Source of the DNA: Chitinophaga sp. SYP-B3965
Lineage (GTDB): Bacteria > Bacteroidota > Bacteroidia > Chitinophagales > Chitinophagaceae
Assembly: GCF_009647655.1 (NCBI RefSeq)
Contig: NZ_WJFD01000005.1
Location: 186,001 to 250,000 of the forward strand
Length of the DNA stretch: 64,000 nt
Reading direction: 5' to 3'
Of this stretch, positions 8,701 through 17,267 are shown piece by piece (within the stretch, counting starts at the first letter, position 1; every line of letters begins with the position of its first letter). Below the pieces are notes generated by a model. That model was given only the letters and a program-made list of their open reading frames with translations. It was not told the DNA's origin and did not search any database. Position numbers and translations under genes: made by a program.

Positions 8701-10569
8701 CACTGTGTACCTGTCGTTACAATTCCTGTTGATCATGAAATTGGCAATAGGCGGCAGGATGGTGATGAAATCTATTTTGGTGAGGGTACGGCGGCAACCG
8801 TAATTACTCACGGTAAGTGTTACATCATGCTTGCCTATCGTGCGGAAGATATGAGAAGGATTCTCTGCTGTTTCAATACTTCCGTTATCGTCCGGGAAAT
8901 ACCAGAGCCATTCTGTACCACGGGGCACAGATTGATTCACGAAGTTAACCGGATAGCGCTGGCAGGGATTTTTCGGATCTCCGTCAAAGTTCACAATAGG
9001 GATCTCGCCTGCGCGTACCGTAGTATCTATCGTGTATTGGCAACCACCTGTGATATTCACTATCAATCGTACGTTAAACACACCTTCCGTAGTGTAAGTG
9101 TGAGAAGGAGTGGGGGCTGTGGAAGTAGTACCATCCCCAAAGTCCCAGCTGTAACCAGTGATCATACCGGCACTCAGCAATGTAGCGCCGAAGCTGGTTG
9201 AATGTGGAAGACAGCCTTCAGGGTTTGAGATGAACATCCGCACATCCGGTTCCTCCACACGTATGTAATCACGCAGCGTTACATTGGCTTCGCAACCTGC
9301 GGCGGATTTGATCATGAGGGAAACATCGTATCTGTCAAAGCGTGTATAAGTATGTGTTGGATTCAGTCCGTCTGCCGTGGTGCCATCTCCGAAGATCCAG
9401 TGCCATTCTGCTGCGCCGGTGGATTGGGAGGTGAACTGTGTATTGAAAGGAATGCTGCAACCCTGTGGGGGCGTTGCGATAAAGCTGGCTACCGGGGATT
9501 CATGCACCGTAATGGTTTTGGTGATGGTTTCCATACAACCCGGCAGGCCGGATTCCAGTGTGAAAACATAATCACCGGGTGCAGAAAAGTAATAGGAAGC
9601 ATCCGTACCAAACGTTTTCCTTCCATCCGGTAAGGTCCAGGTGGAAAGTGTCGGGCGTGGCATGGTGGTATTGATCAGGGGCACATTAGTGCCGGTACAA
9701 ACCGGACCCTGTGTGGTAAAGTCTGCTTTGGTCTTCTCAATGGTCACAAATGCAGGTTTGCTGATCACCGCTTCGCAGCCCTGTGCGTTCTTTGCTCTCA
9801 GGACCACTGTAAAGCGCCCTTCCTGCGTATAATCCACTACTGGGTTGGCATCTGTAGAGGTGGTGCCGTTTCCCAGGTCCCAGGCGTAGATTAAACCTGC
9901 CGGGCCGGAACTGGTGATAGAAACCTTCAGGGGGGTAGTGCAGCTGCTGTATGCATCCGCCGTAAAATTCACCTGGGGTGTTTCCCCTACATTGATAAGC
10001 CGGGCCTTTTCCAGACCGGCGGAGCAGCCAAAGCTATTGGTAGCTATGATATTAATGGAAAAATTCCCGCCAACTGTGTAGATATGGGACGGATTGGGAT
10101 CAGAAGTGATCACCCCGTCCCCAAAGTCCCAGGTCACATTTTGCAGGGTGCCGGATCCCGGGGTACTCTGGTCCGTGAACTGGATCGGTAATGGCGTACA
10201 TCCGATCACGTTGGATACGGAGAACTGGGGTACCGGTCTTGCATATACTTCAATGTTCTCGCTATACTGCTTAGGACCACTTGGATATGTAACCGTTAAC
10301 GTTACTTTATAAGAACCAGGGTTCAGATAGGTAACGCCGGCATCCCGCGTAGTAGCAGTGGAGCCTTGTCCAAAATCCCAAAGGTAGGCGGTGGCGCCGT
10401 TGTCAGACATGTTGGTAAAAGAGAGTGCATGCGGAGCGCAATCGTTTTGTTTGCCATTAATAGTAAACCTTACTGTCTGTGCACTGGAATGCAGCGTGGC
10501 CGCAGTAAATGCAAGCATCAGGATGGCGCAATACGTTCTAAAACAGCACAACTGTTTTCGGTAGTTCAT
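5725..10569 (-). CDS. Giant PKD-repeat protein with gliding-motility type C-terminal sorting domain
   Basis: A 1614-residue secreted protein built from a long series of PKD-like domains (signatures such as YLWDFGQG, WDFGDGVI, WSWGDN, WTWSFGDG). It ends in a type B sorting domain that starts FIPNTFSPNGDGQNDLF and closes GNVTLLR. The start at 10569 is preferred over an upstream ATG at 10614 because it gives a normal signal peptide ending TLHSSAQ. It is the first gene of the three-gene surface operon running to 1727 and a longer paralogue of the next gene. Many paired cysteines occur per domain. It is likely an extracellular adhesin exported by T9SS; the specific role is unknown. Confidence 0.88.
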   Translation of the reverse strand: MNYRKQLCCFRTYCAILMLAFTAATLHSSAQTVRFTINGKQNDCAPHALSFTNMSDNGATAYLWDFGQGSTATTRDAGVTYLNPGSYKVTLTVTYPSGPKQYSENIEVYARPVPQFSVSNVIGCTPLPIQFTDQSTPGSGTLQNVTWDFGDGVITSDPNPSHIYTVGGNFSINIIATNSFGCSAGLEKARLINVGETPQVNFTADAYSSCTTPLKVSITSSGPAGLIYAWDLGNGTTSTDANPVVDYTQEGRFTVVLRAKNAQGCEAVISKPAFVTIEKTKADFTTQGPVCTGTNVPLINTTMPRPTLSTWTLPDGRKTFGTDASYYFSAPGDYVFTLESGLPGCMETITKTITVHESPVASFIATPPQGCSIPFNTQFTSQSTGAAEWHWIFGDGTTADGLNPTHTYTRFDRYDVSLMIKSAAGCEANVTLRDYIRVEEPDVRMFISNPEGCLPHSTSFGATLLSAGMITGYSWDFGDGTTSTAPTPSHTYTTEGVFNVRLIVNITGGCQYTIDTTVRAGEIPIVNFDGDPKNPCQRYPVNFVNQSVPRGTEWLWYFPDDNGSIETAENPSHIFRTIGKHDVTLTVSNYGCRRTLTKIDFITILPPIANFMINRNCNDRYTVNFVDNSDFGPIPGTPRFWSWDFGDNSPLVTIPSPTHVYAAPGTYTIRLTVNDGNCESVHAVTIEVIDEKPIISALNTEICAGSGVTFTRGNTNPANIVSYYWSWGDNTYAPVPGTSISKQYDTPGDYNVYLSILDRNGCASTSNIIPVKVNGAVGDFNFTGRNCKGDEQSFTDASTPSHGYNLRSWTWSFGDGTTPQVLQTKPVDYKHAFAQMGTYNVQLRIEDNAGCITTVTKPVPVTGVTAQFRTASTISCVNSPLQFSNASTGSNLSYAWQFGDGGTGTDQHPVHVYTQPGEFDVTLTATNAIGCTETITKGKYVVVPDPVAKFSIPANLPVCPPVLVQFTNESTGYVRSVWDFGDGSRSNLANPSHVFNRPGRYTIRLDVYSNGDCINSITQEVVIQGPTGTRDFTPKTGCMPHEITLTATSSNAVKYIWDLDNGNVQTTTTNSYKYTYDKQGVYYPRVILEDAQGCRVPAEGSPDSIIVDQAKASFVLDDSQACDFGDVIFSNSSTSLSYLKHQQPQSYRWDFGVDNRTDDVSTALNPTFHYVGVGTYQAKLVITSFHGCMDSLTLPVKVDPLPDTRLAPVNPICAGDSILFEGSENKNLPGTKWTWLLDDQPTNATGSRPRMVFRTPGNHQVKLVIRNENNKCPDIAMVPVSVNPLPTVNVMPKQAVICLGETLEIRSNASPATYSWTNYNISDAGSANPRVNPVRDTTYRVRVINSFGCIVNDSARITVSQPFQVQSYDAVICSGKQTQLTASGALRYRWIPSTGLSRADIATPFARPATTTQYQVIGYGNDACFTDTANVLVTVNPSPEITTGPGRVVPAGTEVTLNVQGSPDIIKWQWYPDKWITCIDCPDPIATPKGDVTYNITATNQFGCATIALLPIKLVCPASTAFIPNTFSPNGDGQNDLFYVRGKGISGIKSFKIFNRWGQMVFERSNCNTDDPGCGWDGKFGGVLLNPDVYIYYVEMTCDSNEPLLVKGNVTLLR

Positions 10570-10793
10570 GGATATCGGATATAGTCGCAGGTGTAAGGAC
10601 AATAATCTGTCCAATTCGTAATCTGAACTAAAATTAATATTTAAAAAACAATTATCTGTCTATATTAACATTATGTTTTCATACTGTTAACTGAATTATC
10701 ACTTATTTGCTGCCCGGCGGAGGTATGCTACTCAGTCATTCTCAGGCCTTTCTACCATTTGAATCAAGCAATTAGTACAAACAGTTAACAGGT

Positions 10794-11396
10794 ATGCCTG
10801 CATTAGACAAGTCTTATTGGAACGCCCGGTACGAGCGCGGCGAAACGGAGTGGGATATGGGAGCAGTTTCCCCACCCCTCAGAGAGTATTTTGATCAACT
10901 CCCCAACAAAAATCTTCGTGTATTGATCCCCGGTGGTGGTAACAGCTACGAAGCCAGGTATTTGTGGGATAATGGATTTAAGGATATAACGGTATTGGAT
11001 ATATCCTCTGTGTTGATAGACAGGCTGAAACGAGAACACCAGCAAACAGGGATCAAATTTATTGTGGGAGACTTCTTTGAACACGAATCCGAGTACGACC
11101 TTATTGTTGAGCAAACTTTTTTATGCGCATTAGATCCAACTTTGCGGATGGCTTATGCCCGTCACATGTATGATCTCCTGTGGGAAAAGGGTGTTCTGGT
11201 AGGTTTGCTGTTCAACAGGGAATTTGATGAACCCGGTCCACCTTTTGGAGGAGGCATCAAAGTGTACCGCAGGATGTTTGAACCGTATTTCAATTTCAAG
11301 ATCTTTGCGCCCTGCCACAATTCACATCCCGCCCGCCAGGGAAAAGAAGTGTTCATCAATTTCAGGAAACTGGACCAGCTTTCGAAGAAGCGATAG
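10794..11396 (+). CDS. TPMT-family class I SAM-dependent methyltransferase
   Basis: A 200-residue methyltransferase of the thiopurine S-methyltransferase family. It shows the family N-terminus YWNARYERGETEWDMG, the SAM-binding loop LIPGGGNSYEARYL near residue 43, and acidic VLDIS near 67. Bacterial members methylate thiol, selenium or tellurium compounds or unknown small molecules. It starts after a roughly 220-bp AT-rich gap and is followed 12 bp later by a periplasmic thioredoxin-fold protein, perhaps co-transcribed. The substrate cannot be told from sequence. Confidence 0.88.
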   Translation: MPALDKSYWNARYERGETEWDMGAVSPPLREYFDQLPNKNLRVLIPGGGNSYEARYLWDNGFKDITVLDISSVLIDRLKREHQQTGIKFIVGDFFEHESEYDLIVEQTFLCALDPTLRMAYARHMYDLLWEKGVLVGLLFNREFDEPGPPFGGGIKVYRRMFEPYFNFKIFAPCHNSHPARQGKEVFINFRKLDQLSKKR

Positions 11397-11408
11397 TATC
11401 TTTACAGT

Positions 11409-12086
11409 ATGAAAAAGATCCTATTAGCAGCCGGTTTGTTACTGGCTGTGCTGACTGGTTTCGCACAGGATGCGGTACCCGCAGATGCTTTTGAAAAAGG
11501 AATGGGGCAACCAGGTATTCAGTTGCTGGATGTACGTACGGCAAAGGAGTTTAATACCGGCTATTTGCCGAATGCCTTACAGGCTGATTTTACAAAGAAG
11601 AAAGAATTTTTTGACCGGATCCAGTACCTGGATAAATCCAAACCAGTATATGTTTATTGCCTGAGTGGCGGCCGCAGCGCCGCTGCTGCCAAATGGATGC
11701 GCGAAAACGGATACGCGAAAGTAGTGGAAATGGAAGGCGGCGTAATAGCCTGGAAGCAGGCTGGTAAAACATTAACCGGTGAAGCCTTAGGACCGCAGTT
11801 CAGCATTCCTGATTTTGAGAAAGCCGTGAAGAGTGATAAATGGATACTGGTGGATGTAGGCGCCACCTGGTGCCCGCCTTGCCGTAAGATGGAGCCAGTT
11901 GTGAAACAGATCGTTAAAGAAAAGCAATTGAAACTGGTGAGTGTAGATGCCGGCAAAGATACAGATGTGATGAATAGCATCGGCGCTAAAGCACCCCCTA
12001 CCTTTGTGTTGTATAAAGATGGAAAAGAAGTGTGGCGAAAGGAAGGGATTGTAACTGTGGAAGAATTCAGATCAGTGATCAAATAA
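11409..12086 (+). CDS. Periplasmic rhodanese-thioredoxin fusion protein
   Basis: A 225-residue exported protein (signal peptide ending GFAQ) joining two sulfur-chemistry domains. A rhodanese domain occupies roughly residues 25-118, with active-site loop CLSGGRS. A thioredoxin domain occupies roughly 125-225, with the redox pair WCPPC and cis-proline segment APPTFVLYKDG. Rhodaneses carry persulfide sulfur and thioredoxins reduce it, so the fusion plausibly handles sulfane sulfur or thiol oxidation outside the cytoplasm. Both catalytic sites look intact. It is followed by a strong terminator. The domain assignment is secure; the substrate is unknown. Confidence 0.9.
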   Translation: MKKILLAAGLLLAVLTGFAQDAVPADAFEKGMGQPGIQLLDVRTAKEFNTGYLPNALQADFTKKKEFFDRIQYLDKSKPVYVYCLSGGRSAAAAKWMRENGYAKVVEMEGGVIAWKQAGKTLTGEALGPQFSIPDFEKAVKSDKWILVDVGATWCPPCRKMEPVVKQIVKEKQLKLVSVDAGKDTDVMNSIGAKAPPTFVLYKDGKEVWRKEGIVTVEEFRSVIK

Positions 12087-12092
12087 AAACTA

Positions 12093-12126
12093 AGGGGCCG
12101 TATCAAAAGTATGATGCGGCCCCTTT
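12093..12126 (+). terminator. Intrinsic terminator after rhodanese-thioredoxin gene
   Basis: A perfect 9-bp GC-rich stem (AAGGGGCCG, 12093-12101, with CGGCCCCTT, 12118-12126) is followed by a T-run. A related AAGGGGTTG-like sequence sits at the 3' end of the convergent carboxypeptidase gene. Confidence 0.85.
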
Positions 12127-12210
12127 TTATTCGGGTACCTGATGGAGGCATGCCATCATTTATGCAATTCTCCGGGCTATCTTTTATTTTTGATACAACC
12201 CCTTAGTTTT

Positions 12211-13722
12211 TTATAGTTGATAAATGCCACCAAATTTCTTCACGGCATAATCCAGGAAGTATTTGAATTCCAGGTTCTCTCCCGTCACTTTTTTACACAG
12301 TTCATTAGAAGTATAGAACCTGCCAAAGCAATGAATATTCTCCCTTAACCATTGCAGCAAAGGACCGTAATTACCATCGGCAATAGCTGCTTCCAGTCCC
12401 GGTACTTGTTTTTGTGCAGAGGCATATAACTGCGCAGCATAGAAACTTCCCAATGAGTAAGTAGGGAAATAACCAAAGCTGCCGTGAGACCAGTGAATAT
12501 CCTGTAAAACACCACTATGATCATCCGGTACTTCCTGTTGCAGGTAATCACGGTAATACTGGTTCCAGGTCTCTCTCAGATCTTTCGTCTGTAATGTTCC
12601 GCCGATCAATCCTTTTTCAATTTCATACCGGATCATTACATGGAAATGATAAGTAAGCTCATCCGCTTCTGTACGGATCAGGGAAGGCTGAACAAGGTTG
12701 ATAGCTTTATAGAAATCCTGGATAGGCACTGCCAGCAAACTGCTGCGGAAAGTGGCCTGCAGGTTATTGTAGTGATATTGCCAGAAGGTAAGGCTGCGGC
12801 CTAAATTGTTTTCCCATAAACGGGATTGGGATTCATGGATCCCCAGGCTGGCTGCTTCCCCGCTTGGTAAACCATATTCTTCAGGCGGAAGGCCTTGTTC
12901 ATAGAGCGCATGACCACCTTCGTGGATACAGCTCCAGGTCATATTGCCAAGGTCCTGTTCATCTATACGGGTGGTCACTCTCACATCCTGCGGGCTGAAG
13001 CTGGTGGTAAAAGGATGTTCTGAAATATCCTGCCGGCCTGCTTTGAAATCATATCCCATGCCTTTCAAAAGATTAATTCCGAATTGCCATTGCTGGTCTT
13101 TAGGAAAATGCCGGTGCAGGAATGAATTATCAGGCACCTCTTGCTGCGCTATTTTTTTCAGGATAGGCAGGAGGGATTCTTTCACGCCGCTGAAGATCTT
13201 ATCCAGCATTTGCACATCTGCTCCTTTCTCGTATTCATTGAGCAATGCATCATAAGGATGGCCCTTGTAACCAAGGATCTCTGCTTCCCTTTTCTTGAGT
13301 TCCACCATTTTGGCCAGCAGGGGCTCAAACACATCAAAATTATTTTCCTTGCGGGCTTTGATCCATGCATGATAGGCCGCATTGGTAGCGGTGGACAGTT
13401 CTGCGACAAAAGCAGCCGGATATTTGCGGTTCTTCTCATAATCTTCCAGGGAGAGGACTACATTCTTTTGCTGAACGGCGCTCAGATCGCTGCGGGAGCT
13501 GAGTTCTTTCAGGATATCGCCCAGTGCGTCCTCAGAGAACAGCTCGTGGGCAATGGAGCTAAGCGTAGTAAGCTGCTGCCCGCGGAAGGCCGCACCCTTT
13601 TCCGGTAAATAGGTTTCCTGATCCCAGCCCAAAATCGACATGGCATTACGTACGTCTGCCACTTTTTGCATTTTTGTCTTATAATCTTCGTAAAGCTCGG
13701 ATGAAGTTTTTTGCACTGTCAT
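12211..13722 (-). CDS. M32 family metallocarboxypeptidase (carboxypeptidase Taq)
   Basis: A 503-residue cytosolic zinc carboxypeptidase that removes C-terminal residues with broad specificity. The zinc motif HEGGH lies near residue 267, inside MTWSCIHEGGHALYEQG. The second metal/catalytic segment IHESQSRLWEN follows about 30 residues later. Length matches the family (about 500). It is divergent from the Nif3-like gene, with only about 50 bp between the starts, so both promoters must share that gap. The ORF is intact. Confidence 0.93.
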   Translation of the reverse strand: MTVQKTSSELYEDYKTKMQKVADVRNAMSILGWDQETYLPEKGAAFRGQQLTTLSSIAHELFSEDALGDILKELSSRSDLSAVQQKNVVLSLEDYEKNRKYPAAFVAELSTATNAAYHAWIKARKENNFDVFEPLLAKMVELKKREAEILGYKGHPYDALLNEYEKGADVQMLDKIFSGVKESLLPILKKIAQQEVPDNSFLHRHFPKDQQWQFGINLLKGMGYDFKAGRQDISEHPFTTSFSPQDVRVTTRIDEQDLGNMTWSCIHEGGHALYEQGLPPEEYGLPSGEAASLGIHESQSRLWENNLGRSLTFWQYHYNNLQATFRSSLLAVPIQDFYKAINLVQPSLIRTEADELTYHFHVMIRYEIEKGLIGGTLQTKDLRETWNQYYRDYLQQEVPDDHSGVLQDIHWSHGSFGYFPTYSLGSFYAAQLYASAQKQVPGLEAAIADGNYGPLLQWLRENIHCFGRFYTSNELCKKVTGENLEFKYFLDYAVKKFGGIYQL

Positions 13723-13775
13723 TAAAACAATTTTATTTTACAAATCTAACGAAAGCTGAATCAGCAATAAAAGAT

Positions 13776-14870
13776 ATGACCATCCGTGATATAATACAAG
13801 TAATTGAAGCATTTGCTCCCTTATCCTACCAGGAATCGTATGATAATGCGGGGCTGATCTTCGGGAGTGGAGATATGGAGGTAAAGGGCGTATTATTAAC
13901 CCTGGATGCCACAGAAGCTGTGCTGGACGAAGCTTTGGAGAAAGGCTGCAATCTCGTGATCGCGCATCATCCTATCGTTTTTGGCGGGTTGAAAAAGATC
14001 AACGGCAAGAATTATGTGGAAAGGGTGGCTATTAAGGCCATTAAGAACGACATCGCTGTTTACGCCGCCCATACCAACCTGGACAATGTGCGGGCAGGGG
14101 TGAGCGCTATGATGGCCGGCCGGCTGAACCTGCGGAACACAAAAGTACTGGCCCCTAAAAGGGAACTGCTCCGGAAACTCTTTACTTTTGCCCCTGTGGC
14201 GGATGCAGAGATCGTACGGCAGGCACTTTTTGAAGCAGGGGCAGGCCACATCGGTAAATACAGCGAATGCAGTTTCTACCAGGATGGTACGGGGACTTTT
14301 AAGGGCGCTCCGGATACGGACCCCTATGCAGGCACTCCCGGAGAACGCCACCAGGAAGGGGAAACGAAGATAGAAGTGATCTTCCCCGCCCACCTGGAAG
14401 GCCAGGTGATCCGGGCCATGCTGCAACACCATCCCTACGAGGAGGTGGCCTACGATATCGTAAAGCTGGAAAATGAATGGGCGGAAGTAGGTTCCGGGCT
14501 GATAGGCTCCCTGCCGGAAGCCATGGAGGAGATGGATTTCCTCCGGCTGGTAAAGGAGCAATTTAAGACCGGCTGTGTGCGGTATACCCCCCTCCGGGGC
14601 AAAAAAGTACAGAAGGTGGCTGTTTGCGGAGGGGCCGGGAGCTTTCTCCTGAAGAAAGCAATCGCTGCCGGAGCGGATGCCTATGTGTCAGCCGATTTTA
14701 AATACCATGAATTTTTTGATGCTGAAAATCAATTGATTATAGCAGATGTGGGACATTTTGAGAGTGAACAGTTCGCAGTGGAGTTATTTTATCATATATT
14801 GACCGAAAATTTCCGTAATTTTGCGCCTCTTAAATCTACCATTAGTACAAACCCGGTAAATTATTTATAA
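13776..14870 (+). CDS. Nif3-like dinuclear metal centre protein (YbgI/DUF34)
   Basis: A 364-residue member of the Nif3/YbgI family, hexameric proteins with a two-metal centre. The biochemical role is still debated; some members act as GTP cyclohydrolase I type 2. Metal ligands are visible in NLVIAHHPIVFGG, AAHTNLD and the late VGHFESEQF. The middle third is the PII-like insertion usual for the longer form. The start at 13776 (MTIRDIIQ) matches family N-termini; a longer in-frame extension from 13674 runs back over the divergent gene and is rejected. The next gene begins 3 bp after its stop, an operon arrangement common in Bacteroidota. Confidence 0.92.
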   Translation: MTIRDIIQVIEAFAPLSYQESYDNAGLIFGSGDMEVKGVLLTLDATEAVLDEALEKGCNLVIAHHPIVFGGLKKINGKNYVERVAIKAIKNDIAVYAAHTNLDNVRAGVSAMMAGRLNLRNTKVLAPKRELLRKLFTFAPVADAEIVRQALFEAGAGHIGKYSECSFYQDGTGTFKGAPDTDPYAGTPGERHQEGETKIEVIFPAHLEGQVIRAMLQHHPYEEVAYDIVKLENEWAEVGSGLIGSLPEAMEEMDFLRLVKEQFKTGCVRYTPLRGKKVQKVAVCGGAGSFLLKKAIAAGADAYVSADFKYHEFFDAENQLIIADVGHFESEQFAVELFYHILTENFRNFAPLKSTISTNPVNYL

Positions 14871-14873
14871 TAC

Positions 14874-15626
14874 ATGGCTACTGTTAAAGAATACAACGTT
14901 GAGGAAAAATTGGTTTCTGTACTGAAATTACAGAAGATCGACTCCAAGTTGGACGAAATCCAGATCCTGAAAGGAGAGTTGCCGATGGAAGTGCGGGACC
15001 TGGAAGATGAGATTGAAGGTTTGAACCTCCGCCAGGCACATATCGAGGATGAGATTAAAAGCATCACTGATTTCGTTGCCAGCAAGAAAGCGGCGATCAA
15101 AGAAGCTGAGGCACTCGCCAAGAAGTACGAAAAGCAGCAGGATAATGTAAAGAACAGCCGTGAGTTTGAAGCCATCACCAAAGAAGTGGAGATGCAGAAC
15201 CTCGAGATCAAACTGGCTGAGAAACATATCAAGGATGCTAACGAAGAAGTAAAAGACAAATCACGTGCCCTGGAAGTTGCCAAAAAAGCGGTAGCGGACA
15301 AGGAGAACAACCTGAAACATAAGAAAGGCGAGCTGGAGAAGATCATCAGTGAAACTGACAAGGAAGAGAAAGCATTACAGAAACTCACCGAAGAAGCACG
15401 CGAAAAAGTAGACCCACGTTTACTGCAGGCGTACGAAAAGATCCGTAAGAACTATCGCAACGGCCTGGCTGTTGTTACAGTAATGCGTGATTCCTGCGGT
15501 GGTTGCTTCAATGCCATCCCTCCGCAAAGACAAGCTGAGATCCGTCACCGTAAAAAGATCGTAGTGTGCGAACATTGCGGCCGCATCCTGGTGGATAACG
15601 ACCTCGAAGCCACTGTACAGGCATAA
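14874..15626 (+). CDS. Coiled-coil protein with C4 zinc ribbon (CT398/DUF164-like)
   Basis: A 250-residue protein with a long charged coiled coil (about residues 10-195, rich in K/E and poor in aromatic residues). The C-terminal zinc ribbon has cysteine pairs CGGCFNAIPP and CEHCGRIL. The family is widespread, may bind nucleic acid and lacks a firm function. It is translated with the Nif3-like gene three bases upstream and ends at a clear terminator, making a two-gene operon. Confidence 0.9.
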   Translation: MATVKEYNVEEKLVSVLKLQKIDSKLDEIQILKGELPMEVRDLEDEIEGLNLRQAHIEDEIKSITDFVASKKAAIKEAEALAKKYEKQQDNVKNSREFEAITKEVEMQNLEIKLAEKHIKDANEEVKDKSRALEVAKKAVADKENNLKHKKGELEKIISETDKEEKALQKLTEEAREKVDPRLLQAYEKIRKNYRNGLAVVTVMRDSCGGCFNAIPPQRQAEIRHRKKIVVCEHCGRILVDNDLEATVQA

Positions 15627-15633
15627 TAATATT

Positions 15634-15659
15634 AAAAGGACATCGAAAGATGTCCTTTT
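15634..15659 (+). terminator. Intrinsic terminator with GAAA tetraloop
   Basis: A perfect 11-bp stem (15634-15644 with 15649-15659) is closed by the stable tetraloop GAAA and followed by a T-run. It ends the Nif3/zinc-ribbon operon. Confidence 0.88.
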
Positions 15660-15672
15660 TTATTTTAAGATC

Positions 15673-15711
15673 ACTCCGCGCATATCCATTACGCGGAGTT
15701 CCTTATTTTTG
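15673..15711 (+). promoter_or_regulatory. Promoter with overlapping inverted repeat upstream of TPR gene
   Basis: The -7 element TATTTTTG lies at 15704-15711, five bases from the ATG at 15717. Just upstream, in the spacer of the promoter, is a perfect 8-bp inverted repeat (ACTCCGCG at 15673-15680, CGCGGAGT at 15692-15699, 11-nt centre). It could be an operator or an RNA hairpin from read-through; the position favours an operator. Confidence 0.45.
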
Positions 15712-15716
15712 CCCCT

Positions 15717-17204
15717 ATGCGTTTTATTTTCATCATTGCACTTTGTTGTGGCATCTCTCTTTCTGTTAATGCGCGGCAAAAAAAATACGAGTTCAATTCC
15801 CGCTGCCAGCAGGCATATGATGCTATCATGCAATTACGGTTAAACACCGGTAAGGCATTGCTGGAAGAAGAGAAACGTGCGAATCCTGATAATCTCATTC
15901 CTTACTTCCTGGATAACTACGCTGATTTTTTTACGCTGTTCTTTAATGAAGACCCTGTTGTATACGCCCGCCAGAAAGCACAACGTGCCGTAAGACTGGA
16001 CCTGATGGAAGAAGGACCGGAGGACTCTCCCTATTACCTGTACACGCAGGCGGTGATCAAATTTCAATGGGCCCTGGTGAAAGTAAAGTTTGGAGAGAAG
16101 TGGGATGCAGTATGGGAAGTGCGCAAAGCATATGTGACCTTAAAAGACAATCAGAAACAATTCCCGCAGTTCCTGCCCAACAATATGTTGCTGGGTTCCA
16201 TGCAAACCGTGTTCGGCACTATTCCGGAAGGATACAAGTGGATCACCAATATCCTGGGCCTGCGTGGCAGCATTAAAGAAGGCATGCGCCTGCTGCAGGG
16301 TTTTATAGACAGTAATGATCCTTCCGCTGTGGTATTCCGCGAAGAATCCTATTACTATTACTGTTATCTCAAACTATTCATCGAAAATAAACCAGACCAG
16401 CTGTGGCAGTTCGTACAGACCAAACAACTGGATACGCATAATAACTATCTTTTTGCACTTATGGTGGCCAACCTTTCGCTTAACAACCAAAAGGCGGCAC
16501 AAGGTATCAAAGTGCTGGAAGAACGTAAACAAGGCCCTGAATACGCAGAAATATTCTACAAGGATTATGTGCTGGGACTGATGAAACTGGAACGCCAGGA
16601 TGAGGATGCCATAGAGCACCTGGAATACTTTGTGAATAATTTCAGAGGCAAATTCTATGTAAAAGAAGCGCTGCAGCGTTTAAGCTGGGCTTATTACATG
16701 AAAGGGGATATGGCAAAGGCCAACAAATACCGGAGCCTGATCTTCACGAAAGGGAACACAGAAACGGAAGCAGACAAACAAGCGCAGAAAGAAGCAAAGA
16801 AAGGCACCTGGCCACATCCTTTGTTGCTGAAAGCAAGGCTGCTCAGCGATGGGGGTTTCTATCAGAACGCCCTCACTATTATGCTTTCCAAACGCTCCAA
16901 CGATTTTAATACCATAGAAGAAAAACTGGAATATGCGTACCGCCTCGGCCGCATTTATGATGAAATGGGGCAGGATACCAATGCCATCCGCCTGTATGAA
17001 GCCACTATCAGAGCCGGAAGTAACCGCCCGGAATACTTTGCCGCACGTTCCGCCCTGCAGATGGGGTATATCTATGAAAAATGGGGAGATAAAGGAAAAG
17101 CAAGACAAAGTTTTCAAACCTGCCTGGATATGGAAGGGCACGACTACAAAAATTCCCTTGATCAGAAAGCAAAAGCCGGTATGTTACGGCTGGATGGGAA
17201 ATAG
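15717..17204 (+). CDS. Exported TPR-repeat protein
   Basis: A 495-residue protein with a signal peptide (MRFIFIIALCCGISLSVNA) followed by helical repeats of the tetratricopeptide type. The clearest repeats are in the last third, for example YRLGRIYDEMGQDTNAIRLYEATI and AALQMGYIYEKWGDKGKARQSF. It is a probable periplasmic or outer-membrane-associated scaffold. No catalytic motif is visible. Its promoter sits almost on the start codon. recN follows after 63 bp. I recognise the repeat class but not a named family. Confidence 0.8.
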   Translation: MRFIFIIALCCGISLSVNARQKKYEFNSRCQQAYDAIMQLRLNTGKALLEEEKRANPDNLIPYFLDNYADFFTLFFNEDPVVYARQKAQRAVRLDLMEEGPEDSPYYLYTQAVIKFQWALVKVKFGEKWDAVWEVRKAYVTLKDNQKQFPQFLPNNMLLGSMQTVFGTIPEGYKWITNILGLRGSIKEGMRLLQGFIDSNDPSAVVFREESYYYYCYLKLFIENKPDQLWQFVQTKQLDTHNNYLFALMVANLSLNNQKAAQGIKVLEERKQGPEYAEIFYKDYVLGLMKLERQDEDAIEHLEYFVNNFRGKFYVKEALQRLSWAYYMKGDMAKANKYRSLIFTKGNTETEADKQAQKEAKKGTWPHPLLLKARLLSDGGFYQNALTIMLSKRSNDFNTIEEKLEYAYRLGRIYDEMGQDTNAIRLYEATIRAGSNRPEYFAARSALQMGYIYEKWGDKGKARQSFQTCLDMEGHDYKNSLDQKAKAGMLRLDGK

Positions 17205-17267
17205 ACGTGCATAAGTCGAATTGATAATTCATAATTATATTGGGATATTGCATTTGGAAATTTAGTT

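Noticed and set aside
2816..10584. Many plus-strand open frames opposite the PKD genes
   Set aside because: They mirror the repeated minus-strand coding sequence and have compositions typical of antisense frames.
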